Origin: JBKJUK01 sp046590705
Lineage (GTDB): Bacteria; Acidobacteriota; Thermoanaerobaculia; Gp7-AA8
Direction: 5' to 3'
Assembly (NCBI GenBank): GCA_046590705.1
Contig: JBKJUK010000276.1
Coordinates: forward strand, 1-29,314
Length of the DNA: 29,314 bases
Positions 1 through 5,867 of this stretch are shown piece after piece. Every line of letters starts with the position of its first letter. Within the stretch, counting starts at the first letter, position 1. A program made the translations under genes and the position numbers. The notes under the pieces were generated by a model. It did not search any database and was not told the origin of the DNA. It saw nothing but the letters and a program-made list of their open reading frames with translations.

Positions 1-12
1 CGGACGGTGAGG

Positions 13-28
13 CGTGGCCTAAGCCACG
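13..28. repeat. Short hairpin at the window start
   Basis: Perfect 6-bp arms CGTGGC and GCCACG flank a 4-base loop. No T-run follows on either strand, so terminator function is not supported. Positions 1-92 otherwise hold no gene; they lie downstream of the acetyltransferase on the minus strand. Confidence 0.3.
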
Positions 29-92
29 TTGAAACCGGCCGGCCGACGCGACAACGAAGCAGATGGCCCCGTTTCATCACGCGGCTTAGAAG

Positions 93-539
93 CTAGGTCA
101 TGACCAGGCGCATGCACACTGCTTCCTCGCAGTCCCCGTTGAACTCGGACGACGCGAGAACCTGGGGATGCACTTCATCGCGATCGATGGTCTTGAATCC
201 CCGTTTCTTGAAATACTCTTCAGCGTCATTCGTCAGCAGGTAGAACTCGCGAACGCCGCGTGAAGAAAGACGATCGAGAATCTCGCGAGTCAGGCGACGG
301 CCCAGACCAATTCCGCGATACCTTTCGTCAACGGCCACCGAACGAACCAGCGCTACAAAGCTGTAGGACTCCGCTCCGCTGCAACCTACGAGTTGTTCAC
401 CATCCCGCGCGACGATGAAGGTCTTGAGATGATCTGCGACACCTTCTACCGGAAGGCCATTCGCTGACAAAAGGGCCAGAACTCCCTGCAGATCCTCTCC
501 GTTCGCCGCCCGGATCTCGAGCTCGCTGACTGTCTTCAT
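93..539 (-). CDS. GNAT N-acetyltransferase, ArsN2-like
   Basis: This 148-residue protein is a single GNAT domain, a cytoplasmic acetyl-CoA-dependent acetyltransferase. The acetyl-CoA loop is visible as RYRGIGLGRRL, preceded by the strand VALVRSVAVD. The C-terminal part, with YLLTNDAEEYFKKRGF and RDEVHPQVLASSEF, matches what is known of the ArsN2 group (arsenic-resistance-associated acetyltransferases, some of which act on amino-acid analogues such as arsinothricin). No other ars gene is in the window, so an arsenic role is inference and the substrate is open. The ATG at 539 is chosen because a GAGGTG ribosome-binding sequence sits 3 bases upstream (543-548); an in-frame GTG at 545 falls inside that sequence. 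Confidence 0.8.
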   Translation of the reverse strand: MKTVSELEIRAANGEDLQGVLALLSANGLPVEGVADHLKTFIVARDGEQLVGCSGAESYSFVALVRSVAVDERYRGIGLGRRLTREILDRLSSRGVREFYLLTNDAEEYFKKRGFKTIDRDEVHPQVLASSEFNGDCEEAVCMRLVMT

Positions 540-580
540 GAACACCTCGTACGAATGCCCAGGATCTTAACCGATCAGCT

Positions 581-687
581 TTTGTGGAGCACAGGCAATC
601 CTGCCTGTGGTGGGAGGACTGAGATGATTACCATGGAATCTGCGGAACATTCGTCCGCCACAGACAGGATTGCCTGTGCTCCACAAA
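581..687. repeat. REP-A inverted repeat pair, copy 1
   Basis: Two 30-base arms, 581-610 and 658-687, are inverted copies of each other differing at one base. Each arm contains its own hairpin, ACAGGC-aatcct-GCCTGT, next to a conserved GTGGAGC flank. The element fills the gap between the acetyltransferase and the SIMPL gene. The same pair recurs at 16946-17112, which makes it a dispersed BIME-like repeat rather than a local accident. Confidence 0.85.
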
Positions 688-725
688 GTTGCCTCTCGCC
701 AAGCGTTCCTCCGCAACCCCGACTT

Positions 726-1448
726 CTACCGAAGTTCAAAGATTACCGACACGGTGAAACGGAGCTCATCAGAGCCCTGTTCGATCGGAACGTCGGCAGA
801 AACGCGTGATCCCATGGCCATGGCTTTCCCATACATCGGCGGTTGCGGGGGCATGGCTGCTCCACCCTCGGTGATGGCCAGAGCCCGTCCCAGGGGACGA
901 CCTGCGGCGACGGCCAGGAGTTCTGCTTTCGCTCGTGCGTCGAGATACGCCGCCCGAAGTCCTTCGTTGCGTCCTTTGGTCGGATCGGCAACTGAGAACG
1001 AAATCCCCGAAACCTGATTTGCGCCCGCATCGATCGCGGCCTGCAGAAACTTTCCGACCCCATCGACTTTGTCGCGCGTGACGGTGACGCTATTGGTCAC
1101 CTGGAACCCGATGATCCGGGGGCGGCGGTTCTCGAGGTACTCCTGCTGCGGGAAGATCGAGAAGTTCGATGTGCGGATTTCTTTGTCCTGAATTCCCCCT
1201 TTCTTCAATGCTGCAATCACGGCCGCAGTACTCTCGGTGTTCTGCCGCGACGCTGCATCTACCGTGGGCGCGATCGTCTCGACTCCAGCTGTGAATGTAA
1301 CGCGGTCAGGCATGACCGAGCTGCGCCCCACTCCAGTGACGCTGACGGTCTCGGTGTAAGCGGCCTCGCGAGGCACCGTCACAGTCTGGGCAACAGCCGC
1401 TCCCGGAAGAAGCGCCGCCAGGACAACTGCAGAAATAGTCTTCATCAT
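726..1448 (-). CDS. SIMPL-domain (DUF541) exported protein
   Basis: This 240-residue protein has an N-terminal signal peptide (basic start, then AVVLAALLPGAAVAQ, cleavage expected after AVAQ) followed by a SIMPL/DUF541 domain to the C-terminus. Typical family features are the start VSVTGVGRSSVMPDRVTFTAGV, the middle IRTSNFSIFPQQ, and the region GFQVTNSVTVTRDKVDGVG. Family members are periplasmic or outer-membrane-associated, often oligomeric, and mostly of unknown function; one bacterial relative (BP26) forms channel-like assemblies. The ATG at 1448 is preferred over a longer frame to 1559 because GGAGAG lies 8 bases upstream and the signal peptide begins there. A 7-bp perfect hairpin lies in its 5' leader at 1463-1479. 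It is divergent from the ferredoxin gene. Confidence 0.85.
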   Translation of the reverse strand: MMKTISAVVLAALLPGAAVAQTVTVPREAAYTETVSVTGVGRSSVMPDRVTFTAGVETIAPTVDAASRQNTESTAAVIAALKKGGIQDKEIRTSNFSIFPQQEYLENRRPRIIGFQVTNSVTVTRDKVDGVGKFLQAAIDAGANQVSGISFSVADPTKGRNEGLRAAYLDARAKAELLAVAAGRPLGRALAITEGGAAMPPQPPMYGKAMAMGSRVSADVPIEQGSDELRFTVSVIFELR

Positions 1449-1462
1449 GGTTGTTCTCTCCA

Positions 1463-1479
1463 GAGTCGTTTCACGACTC
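1463..1479. promoter_or_regulatory. Perfect hairpin or operator in SIMPL leader
   Basis: GAGTCGT-ttc-ACGACTC is a perfect 7-bp inverted repeat with a 3-base loop. It lies in the divergent gap between the SIMPL gene and the ferredoxin gene, just upstream of the SIMPL ribosome-binding site. It could be an operator or an mRNA stem; the sequence does not decide between them. Confidence 0.35.
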
Positions 1480-1574
1480 ATGTATGGGACGAATACGGGA
1501 CAGGATAGTCTCGCTGCATGCAATGACGAGAAAGTTACATGCCGATCACGCGAATACAACCCTGCTTCCTGCGG

Positions 1575-1604
1575 TTGCGGAGGGTAGAGCCCTTTCCGTA
1601 GAAT
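1575..1604 (+). promoter_or_regulatory. Candidate promoter of the ferredoxin gene
   Basis: TTGCGG (1575-1580) and TAGAAT (1599-1604) are separated by 18 bases, resembling a sigma-70-type -35/-10 pair. The leader would be about 75 bases. Confidence 0.4.
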
Positions 1605-1685
1605 ACGCCGCGCGTCCAGCCTCAGGCCAGGACTGCAGCCGCTGGGGAGGATCTCCCGCAGACCACATCAGGAGAATCCCGCAAG

Positions 1686-1919
1686 ATGGCAGATCAGAAC
1701 GACAAAGTCCCGGGCCAGGCCTCAGGCCGTTACTTCGTCGATACTCAGTGCATCGATTGCGATCTGTGCCGCGAGACTTCGCCCGCGAACTTCACCAGGA
1801 ATGACGAGGAAGGCTTCTCTTACGTTTTCAAGCAGCCTGAAACTCCTGAGGAGGAGACGCTTTCCAAAGATGCCATGGACAACTGCCCCGTGGAAGCCAT
1901 CGGCAATCACGGAGAGTAA
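1686..1919 (+). CDS. Single-cluster [4Fe-4S] ferredoxin
   Basis: A 77-residue cytoplasmic electron carrier. The cluster ligands are C22, C25 and C28 in QCIDCDLCRE, plus the distant C67 in DNCPVEAIG. This one-cluster pattern of CxxCxxC plus CPVxAI is that of small 4Fe-4S ferredoxins (Fer4_13/Fer4_15 type). The second motif found in two-cluster ferredoxins is absent. The protein is acidic, as usual for ferredoxins. An AGGAGA sequence 11 bases upstream supports the ATG at 1686. No redox partner is adjacent, so its donor and acceptor are unknown. Confidence 0.9.
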   Translation: MADQNDKVPGQASGRYFVDTQCIDCDLCRETSPANFTRNDEEGFSYVFKQPETPEEETLSKDAMDNCPVEAIGNHGE

Positions 1920-1926
1920 GCGATTC

Positions 1927-2352
1927 TCAGTGCAGGGTTTTGTCGCTGCTGAGCTCACCCGTCCAGTCATCGGCGAGCAGTACTTCCACCAGCTCCTGAA
2001 GCTCTTCCATGTGAAAGGGTTTGGTGAGTGCCGCCGTGATGTTCTTCCCTTTGGTCACGGCCAGGATATCGCCTTTACCTGACGCAACGACCACCGGCAC
2101 TCCTCGTCCCTGCTGGAGGTACCAGGCCATCCACTCCTCACCGCTCATGCCCGGCATGTTCAGATCGAGCAGAATCAATCTGGTATCGGGATGAGCCTGC
2201 AGCAGACTGATGGCCTCCTGACCTCCAGAGGCAGAGAGAACCTGATAACCCTTACGCTTGAAGAAAGTTTCATAAAGATCCAGGACTTCAGGATCGTCCT
2301 CGATCGCGAGAATCTTCTTTCCTGAGTTCTTCTCTAGTCTCTCGGTTTCCAT
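1927..2352 (-). CDS. Stand-alone response-regulator receiver protein
   Basis: This 141-residue protein is a single CheY-like receiver with no output domain. The acidic pocket is D19-D20 (IEDDPE), the phosphoacceptor is D63 in LLDLNMPGMSG, and the conserved lysine is K111 in LTKPF. It presumably receives phosphate from an unlinked histidine kinase and acts by protein contact; no kinase is nearby. It converges with the ferredoxin gene across 7 bases. An in-frame ATG at 2382 would add ten residues, but it overlaps a TAGAAT -10-like hexamer (2381-2386), so the ATG at 2352 is preferred. Neither start has a clear ribosome-binding site. Confidence 0.85.
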   Translation of the reverse strand: METERLEKNSGKKILAIEDDPEVLDLYETFFKRKGYQVLSASGGQEAISLLQAHPDTRLILLDLNMPGMSGEEWMAWYLQQGRGVPVVVASGKGDILAVTKGKNITAALTKPFHMEELQELVEVLLADDWTGELSSDKTLH

Positions 2353-2380
2353 TGAGATTCGAAGTTGCGAAGCGCATACC

Positions 2381-2386
2381 ATTCTA
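2381..2386 (-). promoter_or_regulatory. -10-like TAGAAT of the receiver gene
   Basis: TAGAAT read on the minus strand, about 30 bases before the preferred start at 2352. No convincing -35 is visible. If used, it excludes the upstream in-frame ATG as a start. Confidence 0.3.
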
Positions 2387-2434
2387 AATAACTGACTTCG
2401 GCTGCGCGATCAGACAATCCAATTACAATGAGCC

Positions 2435-2713
2435 GTGATCGGTTTGCTTCTCTCGTTTGCGGCGGGACTTCTTGCCTACTTCGTGGCAGGCGCCTTCAAC
2501 CCTGCGCCGGGAACCAGACGCCGGTCGATGCTGGGGTTCACTCTTCTGGCTGCATTAGCCGGTTATGCTCTGGCGACGTTTCTCGACTTCGGCGGCTGGG
2601 AGACTTTCGAGTTCCGCGGCGCCGCATTCAGCTTTCTGGTTGCCCTCTCTGCTGCCGGCATATCCCGCCTGATCACCCTGTTCTCACAAAAACGAACGAG
2701 GGAGCCATCTTGA
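2435..2713 (+). CDS. Small inner-membrane protein, three TM segments
   Basis: A 92-residue hydrophobic protein starting with GTG. Membrane segments are predicted by eye at about residues 3-22, 33-50 and 62-82, with a basic loop (TRRRS) between the first two and a basic C-terminus (SQKRTREPS). The family was not recognised. Its stop codon overlaps the start of the Cys-rich exported protein in TTGA, which argues that the two are co-translated and may work together at the membrane. A longer frame in another phase starts at 2428; it is not supported because the downstream protein has its own signal-like start and ribosome-binding site. Confidence 0.65.
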   Translation: MIGLLLSFAAGLLAYFVAGAFNPAPGTRRRSMLGFTLLAALAGYALATFLDFGGWETFEFRGAAFSFLVALSAAGISRLITLFSQKRTREPS

Positions 2714-3231
2714 AACTATCAATCGCTGCGATCGCCGCATGTTCGTTCATTCTTCTCGACTGCTCCGCGTATCGTGCTCAGCGTCAGGCAACAGGTACAG
2801 TACCTGGACCGGTCTCGCAGATCAGCGGGGCTGATGCTGACGCCCGGACAATGGCCAGCTTCCAGAAGCAGCCCACCGCACAGAAACAGTCCACATTGTT
2901 CGCTGCGCTGGAACTCTACAAGACCGAACTCGCACAGGACGGCAAGTATGACTGCTGCGTGAAGCCGGGCTGCAACGAATGCGTGATTCGAAACGGAGAG
3001 TGTCACTGCCGAATCGGAGTCGAGAAAGGCGGGCCGTGCTGCGGAGAATGCACCGCGGCCTGGATCGAAGGCCGCGGAAACGTAGCCGGCATTGATCGCG
3101 AGAAGGTTCTGTCACACCTCGGATGCGTTCGTGAACTCTACGAGAAGAAGATGCCGGAGACCGCGGTTCCTGATGCAAAGTCCGGAACTGCCGCACCTGT
3201 CGCTCCGCCCACCGGCCATTCTCATCACTGA
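2710..3231 (+). CDS. Cys-rich exported protein of unknown function
   Basis: This 173-residue protein starts with TTG, preceded by GAGGGAG a few bases upstream and overlapping the previous gene by 4 bases. Residues 1-19 form a hydrophobic signal-like segment ending FILLDCSA; the cysteine could be lipidated, but Asp before it makes the lipobox atypical. Residues 82-114 hold nine cysteines (82, 83, 88, 91, 98, 100, 110, 111, 114) in the order DCC, KPGCNEC, GECHC, PCCGEC, followed by AAWIEGRG. One more cysteine is at 139 and the protein ends in HSHH. The pattern suggests a metal-binding or disulfide-bonded extracytoplasmic module. I do not recognise a named family with certainty and assign no function. 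Confidence 0.75.
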   Translation: MKLSIAAIAACSFILLDCSAYRAQRQATGTVPGPVSQISGADADARTMASFQKQPTAQKQSTLFAALELYKTELAQDGKYDCCVKPGCNECVIRNGECHCRIGVEKGGPCCGECTAAWIEGRGNVAGIDREKVLSHLGCVRELYEKKMPETAVPDAKSGTAAPVAPPTGHSHH

Positions 3232-3232
3232 C

Positions 3233-3251
3233 TTCGCGGGTTTCGACGCGA
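3233..3251 (+). terminator. Weak hairpin after the Cys-rich gene
   Basis: Arms TTCGCG and CGCGAA with an 8-base loop begin 2 bases after the stop codon. No T-run follows, so termination is only suggested by position. Confidence 0.25.
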
Positions 3252-3333
3252 ACAAAGTGATTTCGCCATGGGTGTCCGATTCCGATCACAGATACGGTGA
3301 GTAGCAGTTCGGCGCTTCTGAAGTCGCGCGCTG

Positions 3334-3339
3334 TAGAAT
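3334..3339 (+). promoter_or_regulatory. -10-like TAGAAT at the helicase start
   Basis: TAGAAT ends 6 bases before the TTG start at 3346. A transcript started from it would begin at or next to the start codon, giving a leaderless mRNA; this fits the absence of a ribosome-binding sequence. Confidence 0.35.
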
Positions 3340-3345
3340 CGACGC

Positions 3346-5451
3346 TTGTCGAAAGTCCGTCACTACCAGCTGAAAACCCCGGCCCGCACACGTCAGTACA
3401 AGGTCGCCTACGAAACTGATCTCAATCAGGAGCAGCTCGACGTGGTGATGGCTGGGAACGGCCCGCTGCTGGTCATCGCAGGCGCAGGAAGCGGCAAGAC
3501 CCGCACCCTCACCTATCGCGTTTCACGACTCATCGAAGACGGCATTGATCCCTCCGAGATTCTACTTCTCACCTTTACCAATAAGGCCTCGAGGGAGATG
3601 CTCTCGCGGGTCGAGCAACTCGTGACCATCGACACCAGGCGCATCTGGGGCGGTACTTTCCATTCGGTGGGAAATCGGTTGCTGAGAAAGTACGCAGAGC
3701 CGCTCGGCTACCAGGCCAACTTTACGATTCTCGACAGTGAAGACTCGAAGGAAATGATGGAGGGCTCGATCTCTGCGGCAGGGATCGACACACTTCAACG
3801 ACGTTTCCCGAAAGGCGATGTTCTCATCGACATTCATTCCTTCGTGCAGAACACGAGGACCCCGTTTCAGTTGCATCTCGACGCCAACTACCCGCACTTC
3901 CTCTCCTTCGAGAAAGAGATCGAGCGGGTCTTCGAGTTTTACGCAGCTCGAAAGAAAGCAGCGAACGCCATGGACTTCGACGACCTGCTCCTGAACTGGC
4001 TCAGGCTTCTCACCGATCACACCGACGTCGCCACTGCCATGCAGCATCGCTTCCGCTTCATCCTGGTCGACGAGTATCAGGATACGAACAAGCTGCAGGC
4101 AGAAATCGTGGACCGGATGGCCGCTGTCCGTCGCAACCTGATGATCGTCGGTGACGACGCCCAATCGATCTACTCCTTCCGCGGTGCGTCGTTCGAGAAC
4201 ATCATCACGTTTCCGCAGCGGTTCCCTGAAGCAAAGATCTTCCGTCTCGAAGTGAACTACCGTTCGACACCGCAGATTCTTGCGCTGGCCAACGCCTCGA
4301 TCGCGCTGAACCGGTATCAGTTCGCTAAACAACTCACGGCGACCAGAGGCGATGGACCCGATCCCGCGGTGGTGGGGGTCGACGATGTATTCGAACAGGC
4401 TTCCTTCGTCGCGCAGCGGATTCTCGAGCTCCGCGACGAAGGAGAGAAGCTCGGAGACATGGCCATTTTGTACCGCTCGCACTACCAGTCGCTCGAGCTG
4501 CAGATGGAGCTGTCGCGCAGGAACATTCCTTACGAGATTCGGTCAGGGGTTCGCTTCTTCGAGCAGGCCCACATCAAAGACGTTCTCGGATATCTGAAAC
4601 TGACCACGAATGCGCGCGACGAGCTCTCCTGGAAGCGCGTGCTCAAGCTCTATCCCAAAGTCGGTGAGAAAAGCGCGTCCGCCATATGGGAGACGTTGCA
4701 GAAGGAACGTGATCCACTCGACGCCTTTCTCCGCGGAACGGGCAGTTCCTCAACGCGGGCTACGCAGAAAAGCTTCGACAGCCTGCGCACGACGCTCAGA
4801 TTGATCGCGAGTGACTCGATGCGTAAGAATCCGTCGGAGGCAATCCGAGTGGTAGTAGAAGGTGGCTACGCCGATTACGCACGCGCTAAATTCGCGAACG
4901 CCAGTGCACGACTCGACGATCTCGAACAGCTGTCGCAGTACGCTCTCCGCTACGGTGATATCGAAGAATTTCTTGATGACCTGGCACTGGCCTCCCCTCT
5001 CACAGGTGAGGACGTGGCCGTGGTGGCTCCGGAAGATGAGAAGGTTGTGCTCTCTTCCGTGCATCAGTCCAAGGGACTCGAATGGCGAATCGTCTTCGTC
5101 ATCTGGCTGTCGGAAGGGCGCTTCCCATCGGCGCGCGCGCTACGAGTTCCCGCAGGTGTGCTCACTCTGACCCATGCGCCGACAAACTCAGCGCTGATGA
5201 TTCCAGGGACGAGCGTCAGCGAAGTCGAACGAGCCGAAGGAAAGCCTCTCGAGATCGTGATCCCGGGAGAGGAGGAAGAGCGGCGGCTTTTTTATGTGGC
5301 GGTAACCCGCGCAAAGCAGGAAGTCTATCTGGTCTTTCCGGTGCTGGCGCGTGATCGGATGCAGATGGACGTGTTGATGGAACCGTCGAGATTCATTCGC
5401 GAGTTACCAACGGAATCGTATGAGAAATGGGTGATCAATCCGGCCGAGTGA
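3346..5451 (+). CDS. UvrD/Rep-family ATP-dependent DNA helicase
   Basis: A 701-residue superfamily-1A 3'-5' DNA helicase. Motifs in order: Q motif TDLNQEQ (24-30), Walker A AGAGSGKT (45-52), Ia TFTNKA (76-81), II VDEYQDTN (241-248), III GDDAQSIYSFRGA (269-281), IV NYRS (304-307), V SVHQSKGLEW (571-580), VI RRLFYVAVTRAK (646-657). All catalytic motifs are intact. It is close in size to PcrA/UvrD/Rep, which unwind DNA in repair and clear replication blocks, but the sequence alone does not say which; no nuclease domain is present. The TTG start is taken because the Q motif lies only 24 residues in and no ATG precedes it. No ribosome-binding site is visible. Confidence 0.93.
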   Translation: MSKVRHYQLKTPARTRQYKVAYETDLNQEQLDVVMAGNGPLLVIAGAGSGKTRTLTYRVSRLIEDGIDPSEILLLTFTNKASREMLSRVEQLVTIDTRRIWGGTFHSVGNRLLRKYAEPLGYQANFTILDSEDSKEMMEGSISAAGIDTLQRRFPKGDVLIDIHSFVQNTRTPFQLHLDANYPHFLSFEKEIERVFEFYAARKKAANAMDFDDLLLNWLRLLTDHTDVATAMQHRFRFILVDEYQDTNKLQAEIVDRMAAVRRNLMIVGDDAQSIYSFRGASFENIITFPQRFPEAKIFRLEVNYRSTPQILALANASIALNRYQFAKQLTATRGDGPDPAVVGVDDVFEQASFVAQRILELRDEGEKLGDMAILYRSHYQSLELQMELSRRNIPYEIRSGVRFFEQAHIKDVLGYLKLTTNARDELSWKRVLKLYPKVGEKSASAIWETLQKERDPLDAFLRGTGSSSTRATQKSFDSLRTTLRLIASDSMRKNPSEAIRVVVEGGYADYARAKFANASARLDDLEQLSQYALRYGDIEEFLDDLALASPLTGEDVAVVAPEDEKVVLSSVHQSKGLEWRIVFVIWLSEGRFPSARALRVPAGVLTLTHAPTNSALMIPGTSVSEVERAEGKPLEIVIPGEEEERRLFYVAVTRAKQEVYLVFPVLARDRMQMDVLMEPSRFIRELPTESYEKWVINPAE

Positions 5452-5489
5452 AAGGTTGACGTTGCGCGCGGTAATGGCCAATGGCGCGA

Positions 5490-5620
5490 AAGTGGCCAAA
5501 GTTTTCAACTTTGGGCTTCGGGGCGGATACAAAACTGCGCATTTCTGCGCCCGGCATTTCGTATGAAAAAGGTTCCCCGTTTCAGATCCGAGATCCGAAG
5601 TTGAAAACTTCGGCCACTTA
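5490..5620. repeat. REP-B inverted repeat pair, copy 1
   Basis: Two 25-base arms, 5490-5514 and 5596-5620, are inverted copies differing at two positions. The core is AAGTGGCC followed by the palindrome AAGTTTTCAACTT-like stretch. A related pair occurs at 19931-20032. Confidence 0.85.
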
Positions 5621-5638
5621 GTTCTCCTGCTCAAAACT

Positions 5639-5788
5639 GTCATTCCGAAGGAGCACTCCGGGCCCGCTCGTGTCAACGGAATCCAGCTGCGACTGAGGAA
5701 TCTACGCTCGAGGATCGCGCTCGTAATTCCCAGCGCGGTCCCTTCGCGTAGATCCCTCGCACCCACCCATACCGCCGCTCGGGATGAC
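5639..5788. repeat. REP-C / MITE-like element, copy 1
   Basis: A 150-base segment bounded by terminal inverted repeats GTCATTCCGA (5639-5648) and TCGGGATGAC (5779-5788), with one mismatch. Inside, GAGGAATCTACG near 5694 pairs with CGTAGATCCCTC near 5747. The same ends and internal GAGGAAT motif occur in the element at 8526-8701. Confidence 0.8.
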
Positions 5789-5807
5789 GAGGCCTGTTCA
5801 TTCTTGT

Positions 5808-5827
5808 AAAACCGGCGTCACCCGCCG
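5808..5827 (-). terminator. Probable rho-independent terminator of ftsK
   Basis: Read on the minus strand, CGGCG-ggtga-CGCCG (5827-5813) is followed by GTTTT. It lies 40 bases beyond the ftsK stop codon. The stem is short (5 bp), hence moderate confidence. Confidence 0.5.
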
Positions 5828-5867
5828 ATTCCGCGCTTTTTCATCGTCGACGTTCATGGAAACAGCC

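Larger units (their letters stand above)
5452..5867. other. Intergenic region packed with repeats
   Basis: 416 bases between the convergent helicase and ftsK genes. It contains a REP-B pair (5490-5620), a REP-C element (5639-5788) and a probable ftsK terminator (5808-5827). Open frames here are translations of the repeats and show no protein family. Confidence 0.8.

Noticed and set aside
1..92. 3' end of another gene at the left edge
   Set aside because: No frame with recognisable features continues through this stretch; only a small hairpin is seen.
581..687. Possible CRISPR-like or riboswitch structure
   Set aside because: There are only two inverted arms, no direct-repeat/spacer periodicity, no cas genes, and the pair recurs as a dispersed intergenic repeat.
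2428..3231. One 267-codon frame covering both the membrane protein region and the Cys-rich protein
   Set aside because: Its first part overlaps the better membrane-protein frame. The Cys-rich protein has its own TTG start with a GAGGGAG site and a hydrophobic signal at 2710.
3233..3251. Strong rho-independent terminator after the Cys-rich gene
   Set aside because: The stem is only 6 bp with an 8-base loop and no T-run; it is kept only as a weak candidate.
3562..4482. 306-codon minus-strand frame inside the helicase gene
   Set aside because: It lies entirely antisense to conserved helicase motifs and shows no family features.
5404..5766. 120-codon minus-strand frame after the helicase
   Set aside because: It is a translation of the REP-B and REP-C repeats with no domain or ribosome-binding site.
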